From Diphasiastrum complanatum (Eukaryota; Streptophyta; Lycopodiopsida; Lycopodiales; Lycopodiaceae): a stretch of 64,000 nucleotides of DNA. The translations under genes and the position numbers were made by a program. The notes beneath the pieces are model-generated. The model was not told where the DNA came from. It did no database searches and was given only the letters and a program-made list of their open reading frames with translations. The stretch lies in assembly GCA_029204225.1 (NCBI GenBank), contig MU831543.1, positions 250,001 through 314,000 on the forward strand. The letters run 5' to 3'. Positions 11,746 through 22,067 of the stretch are shown here, piece after piece (the first letter of the stretch is position 1; each line of letters begins with the position of its first letter).

Positions 11746-14373
11746 ATGGCAACCTCAATTGGAATCATGTTGGAAGCCAATGATAGGCTTACCTCAAGTA
11801 ACTATTCATTATGGAAAGTGAGGATGGAGTCACTTCTTGAGATGAATGATGTTTTGGATATTGTTGTAGGTTTGGAGGAGAGACCAGCAACACAACAAGA
11901 TCAATTGAGGTATGACAAGAGGTCCAAGAAGGCTCTACACATGATAAAGATGAATGTTACCAATGAACTTCTCAAGGAAGTTGGTAAGTGCACATCATCT
12001 TTGGAAGCTTGGAATTCATTGAAGAAGCTTTATGAATCCAAGTCTACTTCTAGAGTGTTGACTCTTAGAAGGAAAATCTTTTCTTGTTTGCAAAAGAATG
12101 AAGAAAGTCCAAGTACTTTTGTTTTGAGAATGAAAGCATTGAATGATGAGTTAGCTTGCATAGATGAAAGCATTAAGGAAGGAGAGCTTATTCAAGTGAT
12201 TCTTAATGGCTTGTTGGATGCTCATGCTAACATTGTTCAAAGTATTGCTATTCAAAAGACTTTGCCAAGTTTGATGGATCTTCAAGAGATCTTGATCAAT
12301 GAGGAATATTGGCTTCAAGCAAGAGGCGGATCTACATCAACACTTCAAGAGGATGCTATGTTCACAAAGGGCAAATTCAAGGGCAAAACCAAAAGCAAGT
12401 GGTCTAAAGGGCAAGATCAAGTGGATGCTTCTTCAAGTGGCAAAAAGAAGGATAGATTAAAGCTCAAGTGCTTCTATTGTGGCATCAAAGGACACTTTGC
12501 AAGTGAGTGCTACAAGAAGAAGAGAGATCAAGGAGACAAGCAAGGTAATCTTACTCTTGATGAGGATGGTTTGGATGTGCAAGATGCAAATGATGATGCT
12601 TTTGTGATGTCTTCATGTATGCTTGCTAGTGATGGAGATCTAGATCCTTGGTGGATTGATAGTGGAGCAAGTTCACACATGACCTTTCACAAAGAGTACT
12701 TCACTTCTTTGTCGGCATATGGAGATGACAAGAGGGTGATCTACACGGCCAATGATGGTGAGTGTGCAATCAAAGGGATTGGCACAATTCCTATTTCTCT
12801 CTCTACAAATAGGAATGTTCATTTGGAGGATGTCTTGTTTATTCCATCTATTACCAAGAATTTGCTTAGTGTGAGTCAAATGCTAAGTAAGGGCCTCAAG
12901 GTGGAGTTTGATGGAGATGCTTGTTTGATCAAAAGGAAGGATGTCTTGATTGGAAAAGGTAAAAGGCAAGGGAAGTTGTTCAAACTTGATGCTTGCGTTA
13001 TTGCTAACCAAGTTGGATGTGTTGCAAGGGAGCAAATTTCTATTCAAGAGGTTTGGCACAAAAGGATGGGACACCTCAACTTCAAGTCATTGGAGGTAAT
13101 AGCAAGGAAGAAGTTTGTGATTGGTCTTCCAAGTTCCTTAAGCAATGACAAGCATGTTTGTGAGTCTTGTGCTTTGTCTAAGTCACATAGACTACCTTAT
13201 ACTAGATCTATTTCTAGATATACAAAGCCTTTTCAACTTGTACATTCGGATATTCATGGATTTACTACAATTAGCAATAGTGGAGCTAAGATGTATGTAA
13301 CATTCATTGATGATTTTAGTAGATTTTGTTGGATCTATCTACTAAAGAGCAAGGATGAAGTGTATGATGTCTTTGTCAAGTTCAAGAATGCAAGGGAGAA
13401 CCAATTTTCCACAAAGATCAAGTGCTTGAGAGGTGACAATGGTGGTGAGTACATATCTAACAAGTTCAAGGCCTTTTGTGATGAGCATGGGATCAAGAGG
13501 GAGTATACAACATCAAGGACCCCACAACAAAATGGAGTGGCTGAAAGGAAGAATAGAACTTTATGTGAAAGTGCTAAAGCTATGAGGTTAAGTGCTAATC
13601 TTGACAAACCATTTTGGGATCAAGCTTTGTTGTGTGCCAATTTCTTGTGCAATAGGTGGCCGAGTGCTATTTTGGATGGAAGGACACCTTTTGAGATGCT
13701 ATTCAAGAGGAGGCCGAGTGTCAACTTTCTGAGAACTTTTGGATGCACATGCTATGTCAACATTACTCTTGATGATAGGACCAAGGAGGATCCATCTTCA
13801 AGAAGAGGTATTTTTGTTGGATATAGTGAGGTGAGTAAAGCCTACAAGGTTTACATTCCTTCTACTAACAAAGTGATTGTTGGTAGAGATGTCATTTTTT
13901 ATGAGGGAAATATTCCAAAGGTGTCTTCAAGCATGATTGATGGTAAAGTAGATGGGTCTAACATTCTTGATGTTGATGAGAAGGATCTTACTTTGGATGG
14001 TGGTGATGATGGACCTTCATCAAGTCAAAAGCCAAGGAGAACATCAAGAGAAAGACAAGTACCTTCAAGGCTTACAAATGATCAAAAGGGTAAGCAAGTA
14101 GTTTCTGGAAATTATGTTGCTTTCCTAACTTCTTTGGATGAGCCTACAAGTGTAGATCAAGCAAGGAAAGAAGAGGAGTGGATCCAAGCAATGGATCTTG
14201 AGTATCAATCTCTTATGAAGAGTGGAACATCTTTTGGAAGATCTTCTTGTGTACATGGAGCTATGCAAGTGGATGGATGTTATCTTGCTGTAAAATCAAG
14301 TAATGGATCTGGAAAACAAAATTTGATGATCACGTTGAAGATCAAGAAGTTGATCTCGAAGCGCTTCAACTAG
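11746..14373 (+). CDS. Copia Gag-Pol polyprotein lacking reverse transcriptase
   Basis: An uninterrupted 875-codon ORF. Domains in order: gag (residues ~10-190); CCHC zinc knuckle CFYCGIKGHFASEC (~243-256); aspartic protease with WWIDSGASSHMT (~302-313); GAG-pre-integrase with the HKRMGHLNF and CESCALSK motifs (~435-485); integrase core with HSDIHG, DDFSRFCW, GDNGGEY and [13 protein letters not shown] (~500-620); integrase C-terminus GIFVGYSEVSKAYKVY (~690). The start of the RT region (ARKEEEWIQAMDLEYQSLMK) is present, then homology ends and about 50 unrelated codons follow. RT and RNase H are missing, so the element cannot copy itself. The long open frame suggests either recent loss or maintained translation. 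The start Met is preceded by the long leader typical of copia. Confidence 0.93.
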   Translation: MATSIGIMLEANDRLTSSNYSLWKVRMESLLEMNDVLDIVVGLEERPATQQDQLRYDKRSKKALHMIKMNVTNELLKEVGKCTSSLEAWNSLKKLYESKSTSRVLTLRRKIFSCLQKNEESPSTFVLRMKALNDELACIDESIKEGELIQVILNGLLDAHANIVQSIAIQKTLPSLMDLQEILINEEYWLQARGGSTSTLQEDAMFTKGKFKGKTKSKWSKGQDQVDASSSGKKKDRLKLKCFYCGIKGHFASECYKKKRDQGDKQGNLTLDEDGLDVQDANDDAFVMSSCMLASDGDLDPWWIDSGASSHMTFHKEYFTSLSAYGDDKRVIYTANDGECAIKGIGTIPISLSTNRNVHLEDVLFIPSITKNLLSVSQMLSKGLKVEFDGDACLIKRKDVLIGKGKRQGKLFKLDACVIANQVGCVAREQISIQEVWHKRMGHLNFKSLEVIARKKFVIGLPSSLSNDKHVCESCALSKSHRLPYTRSISRYTKPFQLVHSDIHGFTTISNSGAKMYVTFIDDFSRFCWIYLLKSKDEVYDVFVKFKNARENQFSTKIKCLRGDNGGEYISNKFKAFCDEHGIKREYTTSRTPQQNGVAERKNRTLCESAKAMRLSANLDKPFWDQALLCANFLCNRWPSAILDGRTPFEMLFKRRPSVNFLRTFGCTCYVNITLDDRTKEDPSSRRGIFVGYSEVSKAYKVYIPSTNKVIVGRDVIFYEGNIPKVSSSMIDGKVDGSNILDVDEKDLTLDGGDDGPSSSQKPRRTSRERQVPSRLTNDQKGKQVVSGNYVAFLTSLDEPTSVDQARKEEEWIQAMDLEYQSLMKSGTSFGRSSCVHGAMQVDGCYLAVKSSNGSGKQNLMITLKIKKLISKRFN

Positions 14374-14674
14374 TCAAACCGGAAGGTGGCAATTTGGAGC
14401 TAGTCAAGAGCATCAAAGGAGAGGTAATTGGCAAAGGTGTTATGGATCTATTTTTGCAGCATATTGAAGACTCAAGTAAGGTCAAAGGAGCAGCAAGGAA
14501 GTGTTGTTCAAGTTTACTTTACTTGTTCTATCTCATGTTTGAGCAATTTCATGTGGATGTGTGCAAATTGTCAAGATATGATAAAACTCGCTACATTGGT
14601 GAGCATTGTTTTAATGTTGGATTTGTACTAGCATTCTTGGCTGATTTTGCTGATGGAAATGAAGCTATTGGAGG
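14374..14674 (+). other. Unidentified tail of the RT-less copia element
   Basis: After the gag-pol stop, a second frame stays open from 14394 to 14678 (94 codons), containing DVCKLSRYDKTRYIGEHCF. I recognise no domain. Such tails often precede the polypurine tract in copia, or may be acquired host sequence; this one could be either. No polypurine tract or LTR start is visible. Confidence 0.4.
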
Positions 14675-14823
14675 TTAATTCAAGTCAGCGCAACATTTTT
14701 TTATTATCATTACCTCGTACGTGGATGACACATTGCTATTCAACAATAGTGTCGAACTAATAAAGATGTGAAATGAATGTTGTCCTCATAATTCGACATG
14801 ATAGGTCTGGGCGAAGCTCATTA
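14675..14823 (+). pseudogene. Copia RT palm fragment ending at LGEAHY
   Basis: Carries YVDDTLLFNN and, after a frame change, the RT motif FDMIGLGEAHY, at which point LTR-type sequence TGTTGGAAG takes over at 14824. It is the second copy of the 10994-11117 sequence and matches the inverted arm at 22462-22612. Confidence 0.75.
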
Positions 14824-15230
14824 TGTTGGAAGAAGGAAGGACGATTCGATAATTCAAAGGCTATGAAAGAACTATTGAGCACAACGGAATAAGCCTTCTT
14901 TCCTAATGCATGACTACGCCTATCAATAATTAAACAAAGCTATAATGACAGAAGTCACATTCAATCCTTAAGCAAATAACTTTGGAATCATTAGTACTAA
15001 AGTGATTTTGTAGTCAAACAATTTCAGAGTGTAAAGTAGGGTAAAGAATATTGCAGGGTTGAAGTATTCAACAGATCAGACGAAACAATAAGAGATCTAT
15101 CAGTTATAAATAGCTACAGAGAAGCATAGAGATCTATCAGTTATAAATAGCTACAGAGAAGCATACATTCTGACATGATATTGAACGCAATAAGAAGATA
15201 GATTGATTCAGTAAGTAGCGTGTACAAATC
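14824..15230. repeat. Partial copia LTR (TGTTGGAAG terminus)
   Basis: This LTR-like block resembles 1158-1556 and is the reverse complement of about 22068-22461. It contains a perfect tandem duplication of 37 bp (15091-15127 and 15128-15164, starting AGAGATCTATCAG) that the other arm lacks. No opposite LTR terminus is present. Confidence 0.7.
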
Positions 15231-15446
15231 AGATGAGGAGTCGGTATGCTAAGCTTAACACTTTTCTTCTTTGTCAAAATTTTAAGATGAGTGAGTATGA
15301 TCATTCACTTTACTATAGATTTGTTGGAAATGATGTTACCATTCTTCTAATCTATATGATTGATATCATTTTGAGTGGAGGTAACAATCAAGATGTTGAT
15401 GATATCAAGATGGCACTAGAAAAAGAGTTTTATGTTGTTCTATGCT
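15231..15446 (+). pseudogene. Copia RT fragment (QNFKMSEYDHSLYYRF region)
   Basis: Plus-strand RT piece with QNFKMSEYDHSLYYRF, then LIYMIDIILSGG in place of YVDD, then DIKMALEKEF. It is homologous to the minus-strand pieces at 1-181 and 21887-22067. It ends head-on against the minus-strand RNase H fragment that follows. Confidence 0.8.
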
Positions 15447-16276
15447 TCACTCCCTTGAATAAACATGTTGAAGCTCCACCCCCTTTTCCATGACTTGTTC
15501 TCCCACAATTTGATAAGCCACTTCAATATGCTTGCTCCTTGCATGAAAAATAGGATTCCTTGCCAATATTTGGTTTGATAGGTTATCACAAAAGATGATT
15601 GGACTCTCTGAAAAATCCAACAAGTGAAAATCCATTACCATCCTTTTGATCCATAACATATCCTTTGTGCAAGATGTAAGAGCTTTGTACTGATCGGCCT
15701 CACTAGATGACAATGAGATTGTAGCTTGTTTTTTTGACGTCCAAGAGATAACTCCATCAGTTATGAAAATAGCATGTGCACCTATGGATTTCCTATCCAT
15801 TTGATCTCTAGAAAAGTCCGAATCTGAAAATCCATACAGGTTTGGTTATGATCCTCCATAAACAATTCCAAAATCATTAGTTCGCAAGATGTGTCTCAAT
15901 ACCCTCTTGCCTAGTTTCCAATGCTCCACACCAGTATCATGCATGAATTGGCTTAATCTACCTACACAATAGCTTAGATCAGGTCTTGTGATGGTTATAT
16001 CTATGAGTGAACCAACTAGCTTGCTATAGAGAGTAATGTCCTTGACGGATCTTTCATTGCCTCTTATAGTGAGCTTTACATTTGACTCCATTGGTGTATC
16101 ACAAGACTTTGCATCTACCATATGAAATCTCTTTAGAATAAAATTAGAATACTTCTCTTGACAAACGAGAGTAAATTGATAAGTTCTAAATACTTCTATT
16201 CCCAAGATATAATGCAAAAGATCATGTTCACTTGGAGTTCTATCTAGATCTATGCCAAAACTAGATGAAGAGGGAG
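15447..16276 (-). pseudogene. Copia RT C-terminus and RNase H pseudogene (left arm)
   Basis: The minus strand reads RT thumb (SEHDLLHYILGIEVF, DAKSCDTPMESNVKL, LVGSLI, ITRPDLSYCVGRLSQFMHD, WKLGKRVLRHILR) and then RNase H (DRKS, WTSKKQATISLSSSEA, FCDN, HARSKHIEVAYQIV). A single in-frame stop near 15846 divides the frame. The same stop is present in the inverted copy (21030-21935), showing it predates the duplication. The 5' side abuts polypurine tract GAGGGAG and an LTR terminus in the reverse arrangement to normal. Confidence 0.88.
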
Positions 16277-16505
16277 TGTGAAAAATTGTCAACTAGTTTG
16301 TTGTTTTTTGGAGGCCAAATGATGAGATCTCAACTTTGAGATAGTTTCATATTTGTCAATAAGGGCCTAATAGTGTTTGTACTATTTTTGGCAAGTAGAT
16401 AAGTGGATGAGGTCAATTTTGGACCCATTCTAATTGGCTAAATATGATACATTGCATCTAGACTAGTATTTCTAGGTTTTTGATGAAGTATTTAGTTGTT
16501 TTCAA
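16277..16505 (+). repeat. Copia LTR 5' portion (TGTGAAAAATTGTCAAC)
   Basis: Starts directly after a polypurine tract (GAGGGAG) on the plus strand, while the neighbouring RT is on the minus strand, a head-to-head arrangement. The inverted copy lies at about 20815-21045. It is truncated at about 16505. Confidence 0.65.
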
Positions 16506-17037
16506 TAGTGGTTTTTGATGAAGTATCATTTTTGAGGTCAATATAAGGCTTAATAGCCTGTTTGGCTTGTTTATGGTTTGGTGAGGCTTGGGTACTAGAT
16601 GCTATCCCTATGGCAACAAGGGCGGCCTCAGTCACGCTGACCTTGTGTGTGGCTCCCTCGAAAGTGATGTTAAACTTGGATTTCTGCTCCTTCCAAGTAC
16701 TAAAGACAAGAGTGATAAAATCCATGTTTATTCTCCCTGAGAAGGCTCTCTCATGAATACCCATTGCAGTAAGCAGAGGCTATGCAAGGGTCATCCACTG
16801 AGTGACCATGCTTGTGCTAGGAAGGATCATGATATCCGTTGCAAATGGGACATCACAATGGATAGTATAACGAGGCGATTGAGATGTATCTGTGGAAGAC
16901 ATGATGAACAGAAACGAAAAGTAATACGCGCGAGTGTATAACAGAAAATAGTTTTGAAAGTTTTGAAACCTTTGGTCGCTGGAAAAATTGGCAAGAGCTT
17001 CGCTAGCACAAGTGAGGAATGAATCGAATTCAGCCAA
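16492..17037 (-). pseudogene. Unidentified protein, ~180 codons with one in-frame stop
   Basis: From ATG at 17037, one minus-strand frame runs to a stop at 16492-16494, broken only by TAG at 16780-16782. An internal ATG at about 16905 gives a more typical start. The predicted product is mixed alpha/beta-like and has no retroelement motif (no CCHC, DSG, YVDD or DDE). Its right-hand codons have balanced composition unlike the surrounding A+T-rich DNA. It ends beside the truncated LTR at 16505, so it may be cut short. It could be a captured host gene piece, an integrated virus-like sequence or part of an uncharacterised element. I cannot place it. Confidence 0.4.
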
Positions 17038-17362
17038 CTTATAGGTGAATTTGAGGGTCCATTACACTGAATACTAGTTTGGTTGATCAGTTCTGAACAT
17101 AAATTTGCAGGCTTATACAGTACTATGAAAGTAGGCTAAAAAAATCTCGGCGAAGATTTTTGAGTGTCTGAAGTCATCTGGAGAATGTCCTCCAGGGTTG
17201 GCGAAGGATGAGCCTTCGCCCGAGAGGGTCCTTCACCCAAGTACTGTCATAAATGCAAATTTTCAAGATCTGAACCTATGGCCAACCTAATTTTGACATT
17301 TTAAGACCATCTAGCATGTCAACGAAGGTTCCTAAGGAAATTAAGGTGCTCGGCGAAGGTTC
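17038..17362. repeat. Non-coding repeat with inverted GCGAAGG/CCTTCGC motifs
   Basis: A tight inverted pair GGCGAAGGATGAGCCTTCGCC lies at about 17202-17222, and further GCGAAGG-type copies lie near 17150 and 17350. Together with 17363-17590 this looks like the subterminal region of a non-autonomous element. I see no target duplication. Confidence 0.5.
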
Positions 17363-17590
17363 TCAAAATGTCATATTGTTGAGCATTCGCCTAACTGTAA
17401 AAAGAGACTTTTTTTGGAAAAGAACCTTCGCCCTCTTCAATATAGATATATCTGAAGTGGATGTACAATCTGAAAGCTCAGCGAAGGTTTCCAATACTAT
17501 ATAGGCAATTTATGACCGAAATAGTGATTTTATAAGTCATTTTTTTGTCAAAATTACTTTCCTTTCTCTTTTTCTATTTTGATGACTTTT
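17363..17590. repeat. Dispersed repeat, second copy of 9105-9345
   Basis: Homologous to 9105-9345 in the same orientation, with a few substitutions. It carries AAAGAACCTTCGCC facing CGGCGAAGGTTCTC at 17349-17362, a perfect ten-base inverted pair (GCGAAGGTTC). Confidence 0.8.
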
Positions 17591-17704
17591 CTAACTTTTG
17601 CTTATCAATCTTTCCTCATTTTTTTTTGTCTTTTCCAAAAAAAACTTAACAATCAAATATTGAAAACAAAAAACTGAAAAACAATTAAAAATAAAATATC
17701 ATTT

Positions 17705-18800
17705 AGATCATGTTTGCTGAACTGGCGGAGCAGGTTGCCAAAACTTGCGTAATCGGCTGCCATTCACAGGAGTATCTAATCGTTTTCCGTCCAAGTGCTC
17801 AAGAATTACTGCGCCATAGTTCAGGATTTCATTCACTTTATACGGGCCTTCACCGATAAACTTCAATTTTCCCTTGATCAGCTTCGTTTTGTACATCAGT
17901 GCGAGATCTCTTGCTTTTAGATCATTTTTATGCAATTGACGATCGTGCCATGCCTTGCGGCGGGCTTTCTCTGCTGCTAACGCATGAAATGCCATCAATC
18001 GTGTTTCACATAATTTGTGCAACGCTTCATGACGTAGGTGTAAAGACTTATCATCATTTAACCGTTCTGTTGTCGTTATGCATAAAGATGAAATTTAAAA
18101 TTCAATCGGCATGACAGCATCTTGACCATAAACCAGTTGAAAGGGTGTTTGATTTGTACTACTTTTGTAAGAAGTTCTAAATGCCCATAATGCTGCATAC
18201 AGTCTATGTTTTCAATCAAACCGACTTGCTTCAACTGTTTTCGTCATAATAGTGCAGAGAATCTTATTGGAAGATTCAGCTTGGCCATTCTAGTAAGGAG
18301 TACTAAATTTGTGTATAACAAAAAAATCTTCCAGTAAACACTTTATTGTTTGATTAACAAAGTGTGTACCCTGGTCACTGACAATCTCGATCAGACATCC
18401 AAATCTGATAATAATATTTTCATAGAGAAACTTGGCCGTGGCATCAGCAACTTTGACAGCTTTGGCTTCAACCCACTTGGTCATATAATCAGTTGCTACG
18501 ATAATGTATCGGGCCTGAGATCCTCACGTGACATGATGAATAGGGCCAACATAATCCAGTCCCATTTCTCAAACGGTGCTTGCGATAAAATCGGATGCAA
18601 GGGTTCATAGTTCTGTCTAGTAGGCCATTGTGCTCGCTAGCAAAAATCACATGTCTAAATATAATTTTCTATGTCGTTATGAAGCGTAGGCCACCAACAA
18701 CCTGATTGCAAAAGTTTGTGAACCATAATATCTATAGAGAAATGTCCTCCGCCCATGCCATCATGTGAAAACATGATTAAATCTGGTATTTCATGCGGGC
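17705..18800 (-). pseudogene. Ty3/gypsy integrase pseudogene
   Basis: On the minus strand, from high to low coordinates: the integrase zinc-finger region (HDGMGGGHFSIDIM, CWWPTLHNDIENYI, CDFC); the core with MTKWVEAKAV and IVSDQGTHFVNQ; and the C-terminal region with LALMYKTKLIKGKLKF, GEGPYKV and NGSRLRKFW. These are Ty3/gypsy landmarks, not copia. At least three frame breaks or stops separate the open pieces (18484-18290 and 18022-17708 are open). RT and RNase H are not present upstream. Confidence 0.88.
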
Positions 18801-18949
18801 GATAGTGGCTAGGTTTGCTTCATCTCATCTCCCTTCATTGGCCGACTCACCACCTCTTTACGTTTTACATACAAATCATCGTAATTGTAAGTTGATCCAA
18901 GGAGTTTATCTATTATTTGCCACTATCCCACGACAAGAAACCACAAAAC
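18801..18949. other. No gene seen
   Basis: Transition between the gypsy integrase fragment and the dispersed repeat. Confidence 0.5.
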
Positions 18950-19640
18950 TTAGTGAGGTGAGGAAGACGAGTGTCATAGTCGAAATACGATTGTTATCCT
19001 TGTCAAGAAGAGTTTATGACAAAATAGGCAATGTCAAAAAAATCAAACATTGTGTAATTTTAGCCCCAATATACTTAAAGAAGCGTGATAAGTTGAAAAT
19101 TTATCGGTTGCCCAGGCTTATGCCATACTTGTCTGTTTTTTCCTAATCAAGTGAGGATAGTTGTAAGTATGTTTGTCTATATTAAATAATCAAGTATTGG
19201 ATGTTTCAAGAGGTATTAATTGTCCTATTACTGGTTTTTTATGGTTACTTAGTGTTGTGAGTTATTGCTTGCTAGGTGACCATTTTTTGTAACCCATAAC
19301 GCAAATGATAAGTTTATTGATTGCAAGTAATTATTTATTTTTATTTTGACATCTCGTGTCTAGCATTGGTATTGTTTGCTTCATTATGGTTACACCGTAT
19401 TTTGTTATGGTGAAGTTCAATTATATAGGCAGCCTGAGATTACGACGGCTATAAATAGGTAACGTATTGATCACTAATGTACTCTACAATTAAAGAATTA
19501 TTACAAGTAATGTTTAACAATGTTTATGATGCATAAATCATGAATGTAACAAAATGACATCATCACAGGATGAGAGTTCTCATCCATTCTCATTCCTCTA
19601 GTTTGATTAGTCGTTTGACAAATTGTATTTCAAAGTAGGT
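18950..19640. repeat. Dispersed repeat, diverged third copy of the 2140-2830 sequence
   Basis: Matches 2143-2829 plus 4135-4145 of copy A, and 26430-27125 of copy B, with clearly more substitutions than A differs from B. The 66-bp target sequence occurs here once in mutated form (about 19565-19627), which confirms that the unduplicated state is ancestral. Confidence 0.85.
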
Positions 19641-19999
19641 AAGGTAGCAATTGCACCAAACAGGTGAGCAAGCAAACCCCATAGGTATGCCATCGATTTG
19701 TTTCTAACTTCTATTTCGAAATTGAATGATACAGCTGGAGATCAACACATTGTTCCACCAGATCAATGTTTGCTCAACCAATGTTCATAATCTTGTTGAT
19801 TTTAGGTCAAAATCCATTGACCTTAATTTTATAACATAGGCTTCTGTGTTCTTTGGTTACATTTGCTAGCTTGTACACTTCATGTATCATGTGTGTGATA
19901 ATTGTAGTTAACCTATCTGGCCTTCGTAGTAGCATGTTTTCATAGCACTTTGAGATGCCACAAAACATGCTTCAATCAAGAGGAGCCACTTGGCCTTCC

Positions 20000-20529
20000 A
20001 CTTTGAATTATTGAATGAAGCTGAGGCCGGAATTATGCATAGAACAGTCACCCGAACTATGATCATAAGATCAAAGAAGTTGTGGAGACAAGTGGAACCA
20101 TGCTAGTTGCAGATGAAGAACACAATTTTGATACCGATACGATGCAGATTGTGACTCGCAGTCGCCAATGGAGCACATGATAGAGGAGCAAACATCCCAA
20201 TTCAAGATGAGCATACAACTCAAAAACCTAATTTGATGAAGGAAGTTGTTGAGGATGATATCGAAACATTGCTATTTGAAGATGGCTACCAACCTCCTAA
20301 GGAGATCAGAGAGAAATTCAAAAGAGCGAAGGTCAAGCCGACTGCTGAAGAAGTCCGAAAATTTGATTTGTCCGATTTAACCTCTGGTACGATTTTTCTA
20401 GCTTTACAATCTTTATTCAATAATGCTGGAAGTGTGATAGATTATGTTAGAGACAAAGAGTTCCAAAACTGTTGCTGGTGTCAACAACGAAGGAACAACA
20501 ATTGGAAGACCACTTTATGCATGCCATAA
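20000..20529 (+). pseudogene. Probable gypsy polyprotein fragment (gag-protease spacer)
   Basis: An open frame at 20233-20529 (98 codons) contains EDDIETLLFEDGYQPPKEIREKFKRAKVKP, and upstream is VTRSRQ, resembling the linker between gag and protease in some plant Ty3/gypsy polyproteins. No protease active site is visible. Family assignment is tentative. Confidence 0.4.
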
Positions 20530-20624
20530 TTTAGAAATGCACAAAAATTTGATCATAAACACTTAGATATGACCTAGGACTGTCCATGTCCGTACAACAT
20601 CAATACAGAACAATAATTCACACT

Positions 20625-21045
20625 TGTGAAAGCTAGATCAACCATAAAATCAACATTCTACACATAGAAACTCAAGATATCACATCAGTTGGACATAGAA
20701 ACACAAGAGATGAATTCTCTACAAAGAAAGAATTTTGATTGATTATTTTTCCATGAAGGTATAGCTACTTATAGCTTCCAAAATGTCATTTTCCCACTTG
20801 TCCCAAACTTGACCTCAATTGGAAACAACTAAATTCTTCATCAAAAACCTAGAAATACTAGTCTAGATGCAATGTATCATATTTAGCCAATTAGAATGGG
20901 TCCAAAATCGAACTCATCCACTTATCTACTTGCCAAAAATAGTACAAACACTATTAAGCCCTTATTGAAAAATATGAAACTATCTCAAAGTTGAGATCTC
21001 ATTTTGGCCTCCAAAAAACAACAAACTAGTTGACAATTTTTCACA
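20625..21045 (-). repeat. Copia LTR in the right arm (minus orientation)
   Basis: Read on the minus strand it starts TGTGAAAAATTGTCAAC at 21045, immediately after polypurine tract GAGGGAG. A possible inner end is at TGTGAAAG (20625). It faces head-to-head with the plus-strand RT that follows. The part from 20815 is shared with the left arm. Confidence 0.6.
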
Positions 21046-21877
21046 CTCCCTCTTCAACTAGTTTTAGCATAGATTTAGATAGAACTCCAAGTGAGCATGA
21101 TCTTTTGCATTATATCTTGGGAATAGAAGTATTTAGAACTTCTCAATTTACTCTCATTTGTCAAGAATGGTATGCTAATTTTATTCTAAAAAGATTTCAT
21201 ATGGTAGATGCAAAGTCTTGTGATACACCAATGGAGTCAAATGTAAAGCTCACTATAAGAGGTAATGAAAGATCCTTCAAGGACATTAATCTCTATAGGA
21301 AGCTAGTTGGTTCACTCATATATATAACCATCACAAGACCTGATCTAAGCTATTGTGTTGGTAGATTAAGCCAATCCATGCATGATACTAGTGTGGAGCA
21401 TTGGAAACTAGGCAAGAGGGTATTGAGATACATCTTGAGAACTAATGATTTTAAGATTGTTTATGGAGGATCATAACTAAACCTGTATGGATTTTCATAT
21501 TCGGACTTCTCTGGAGATCAAATGGATAGGAAATCCATAAGTGCACATGCTATTTTCATAACTGATGGAGTTATCTCTTGGACGTCAAAAAAACAAGCTA
21601 CAATCTCATTGTCATCTAGTGAGGCCGATCTATACAAAGCTCTTACATCTTGCACAAAGGATATGTTATGGATCAAAAGGATGGTAATGGATTTTCACTT
21701 GTTGGATTTTTTAGAGAGTTCAATCATCTTTTGTGATAAGCTTTCAAACCAAATATTGGCAAGGAATCCTATTTTTCATGCAAGGAGCAAGCATATTGAA
21801 AGTGGCTTATCGAATTGTGGGAGAACAAGTCATGGAGAAGGGGGTGGAGCTTCAACATGTTTATTCAAGGGAGTGAA
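21046..21877 (+). pseudogene. Copia RT C-terminus and RNase H pseudogene (right arm)
   Basis: Same protein as 16276-15447 in opposite orientation: SEHDLLHYILGIEVF, DAKSCDTPMESNVKL, ITRPDLSYCVGRLSQ, then RNase H with WTSKKQATISLSSSEA and HARSKHIE. The in-frame stop near 21474 is shared with the left arm. RNase H loses its frame at about 21798 (after HARSKHIE). Confidence 0.88.
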
Positions 21878-21886
21878 GCATAGAAC

Positions 21887-22067
21887 AACATCAAACTCTT
21901 TTTCTAGTGCCATCTTGATATCATCAACATCTTGATTGTTACCTCCACTCAAAATGATATCAATCATATAGATTAGAAGAATGGTAACATCATTTCCAAC
22001 AAATCTATAGTAAAGTGAATGATCATACTCACTGATCTTGAAATTTTGAGAAAGAAGAAATGTGTAA
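21887..22067 (-). pseudogene. Copia RT fragment (copy B)
   Basis: Same as 1-181: minus-strand RT palm with IYMIDI at the catalytic box. It abuts the plus-strand RNase H end, so two opposed pol fragments meet here. Confidence 0.75.

Larger units (their letters stand above)
11149..14674 (+). mobile_element. Copia element without LTRs, RT-deleted
   Basis: The element begins exactly at a PBS (11149-11160) and has a 585-bp leader, one long gag-pol ORF and a 300-bp unidentified tail. There is no 5' LTR before the PBS and no 3' LTR after the tail. It is flanked on both sides by copies of the same 124-bp copia RT segment (10994-11117 and 14675-14798). These flanks differ at about a dozen positions, so they are either an old, long target duplication or two different RT copies brought together by recombination. 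Confidence 0.8.
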
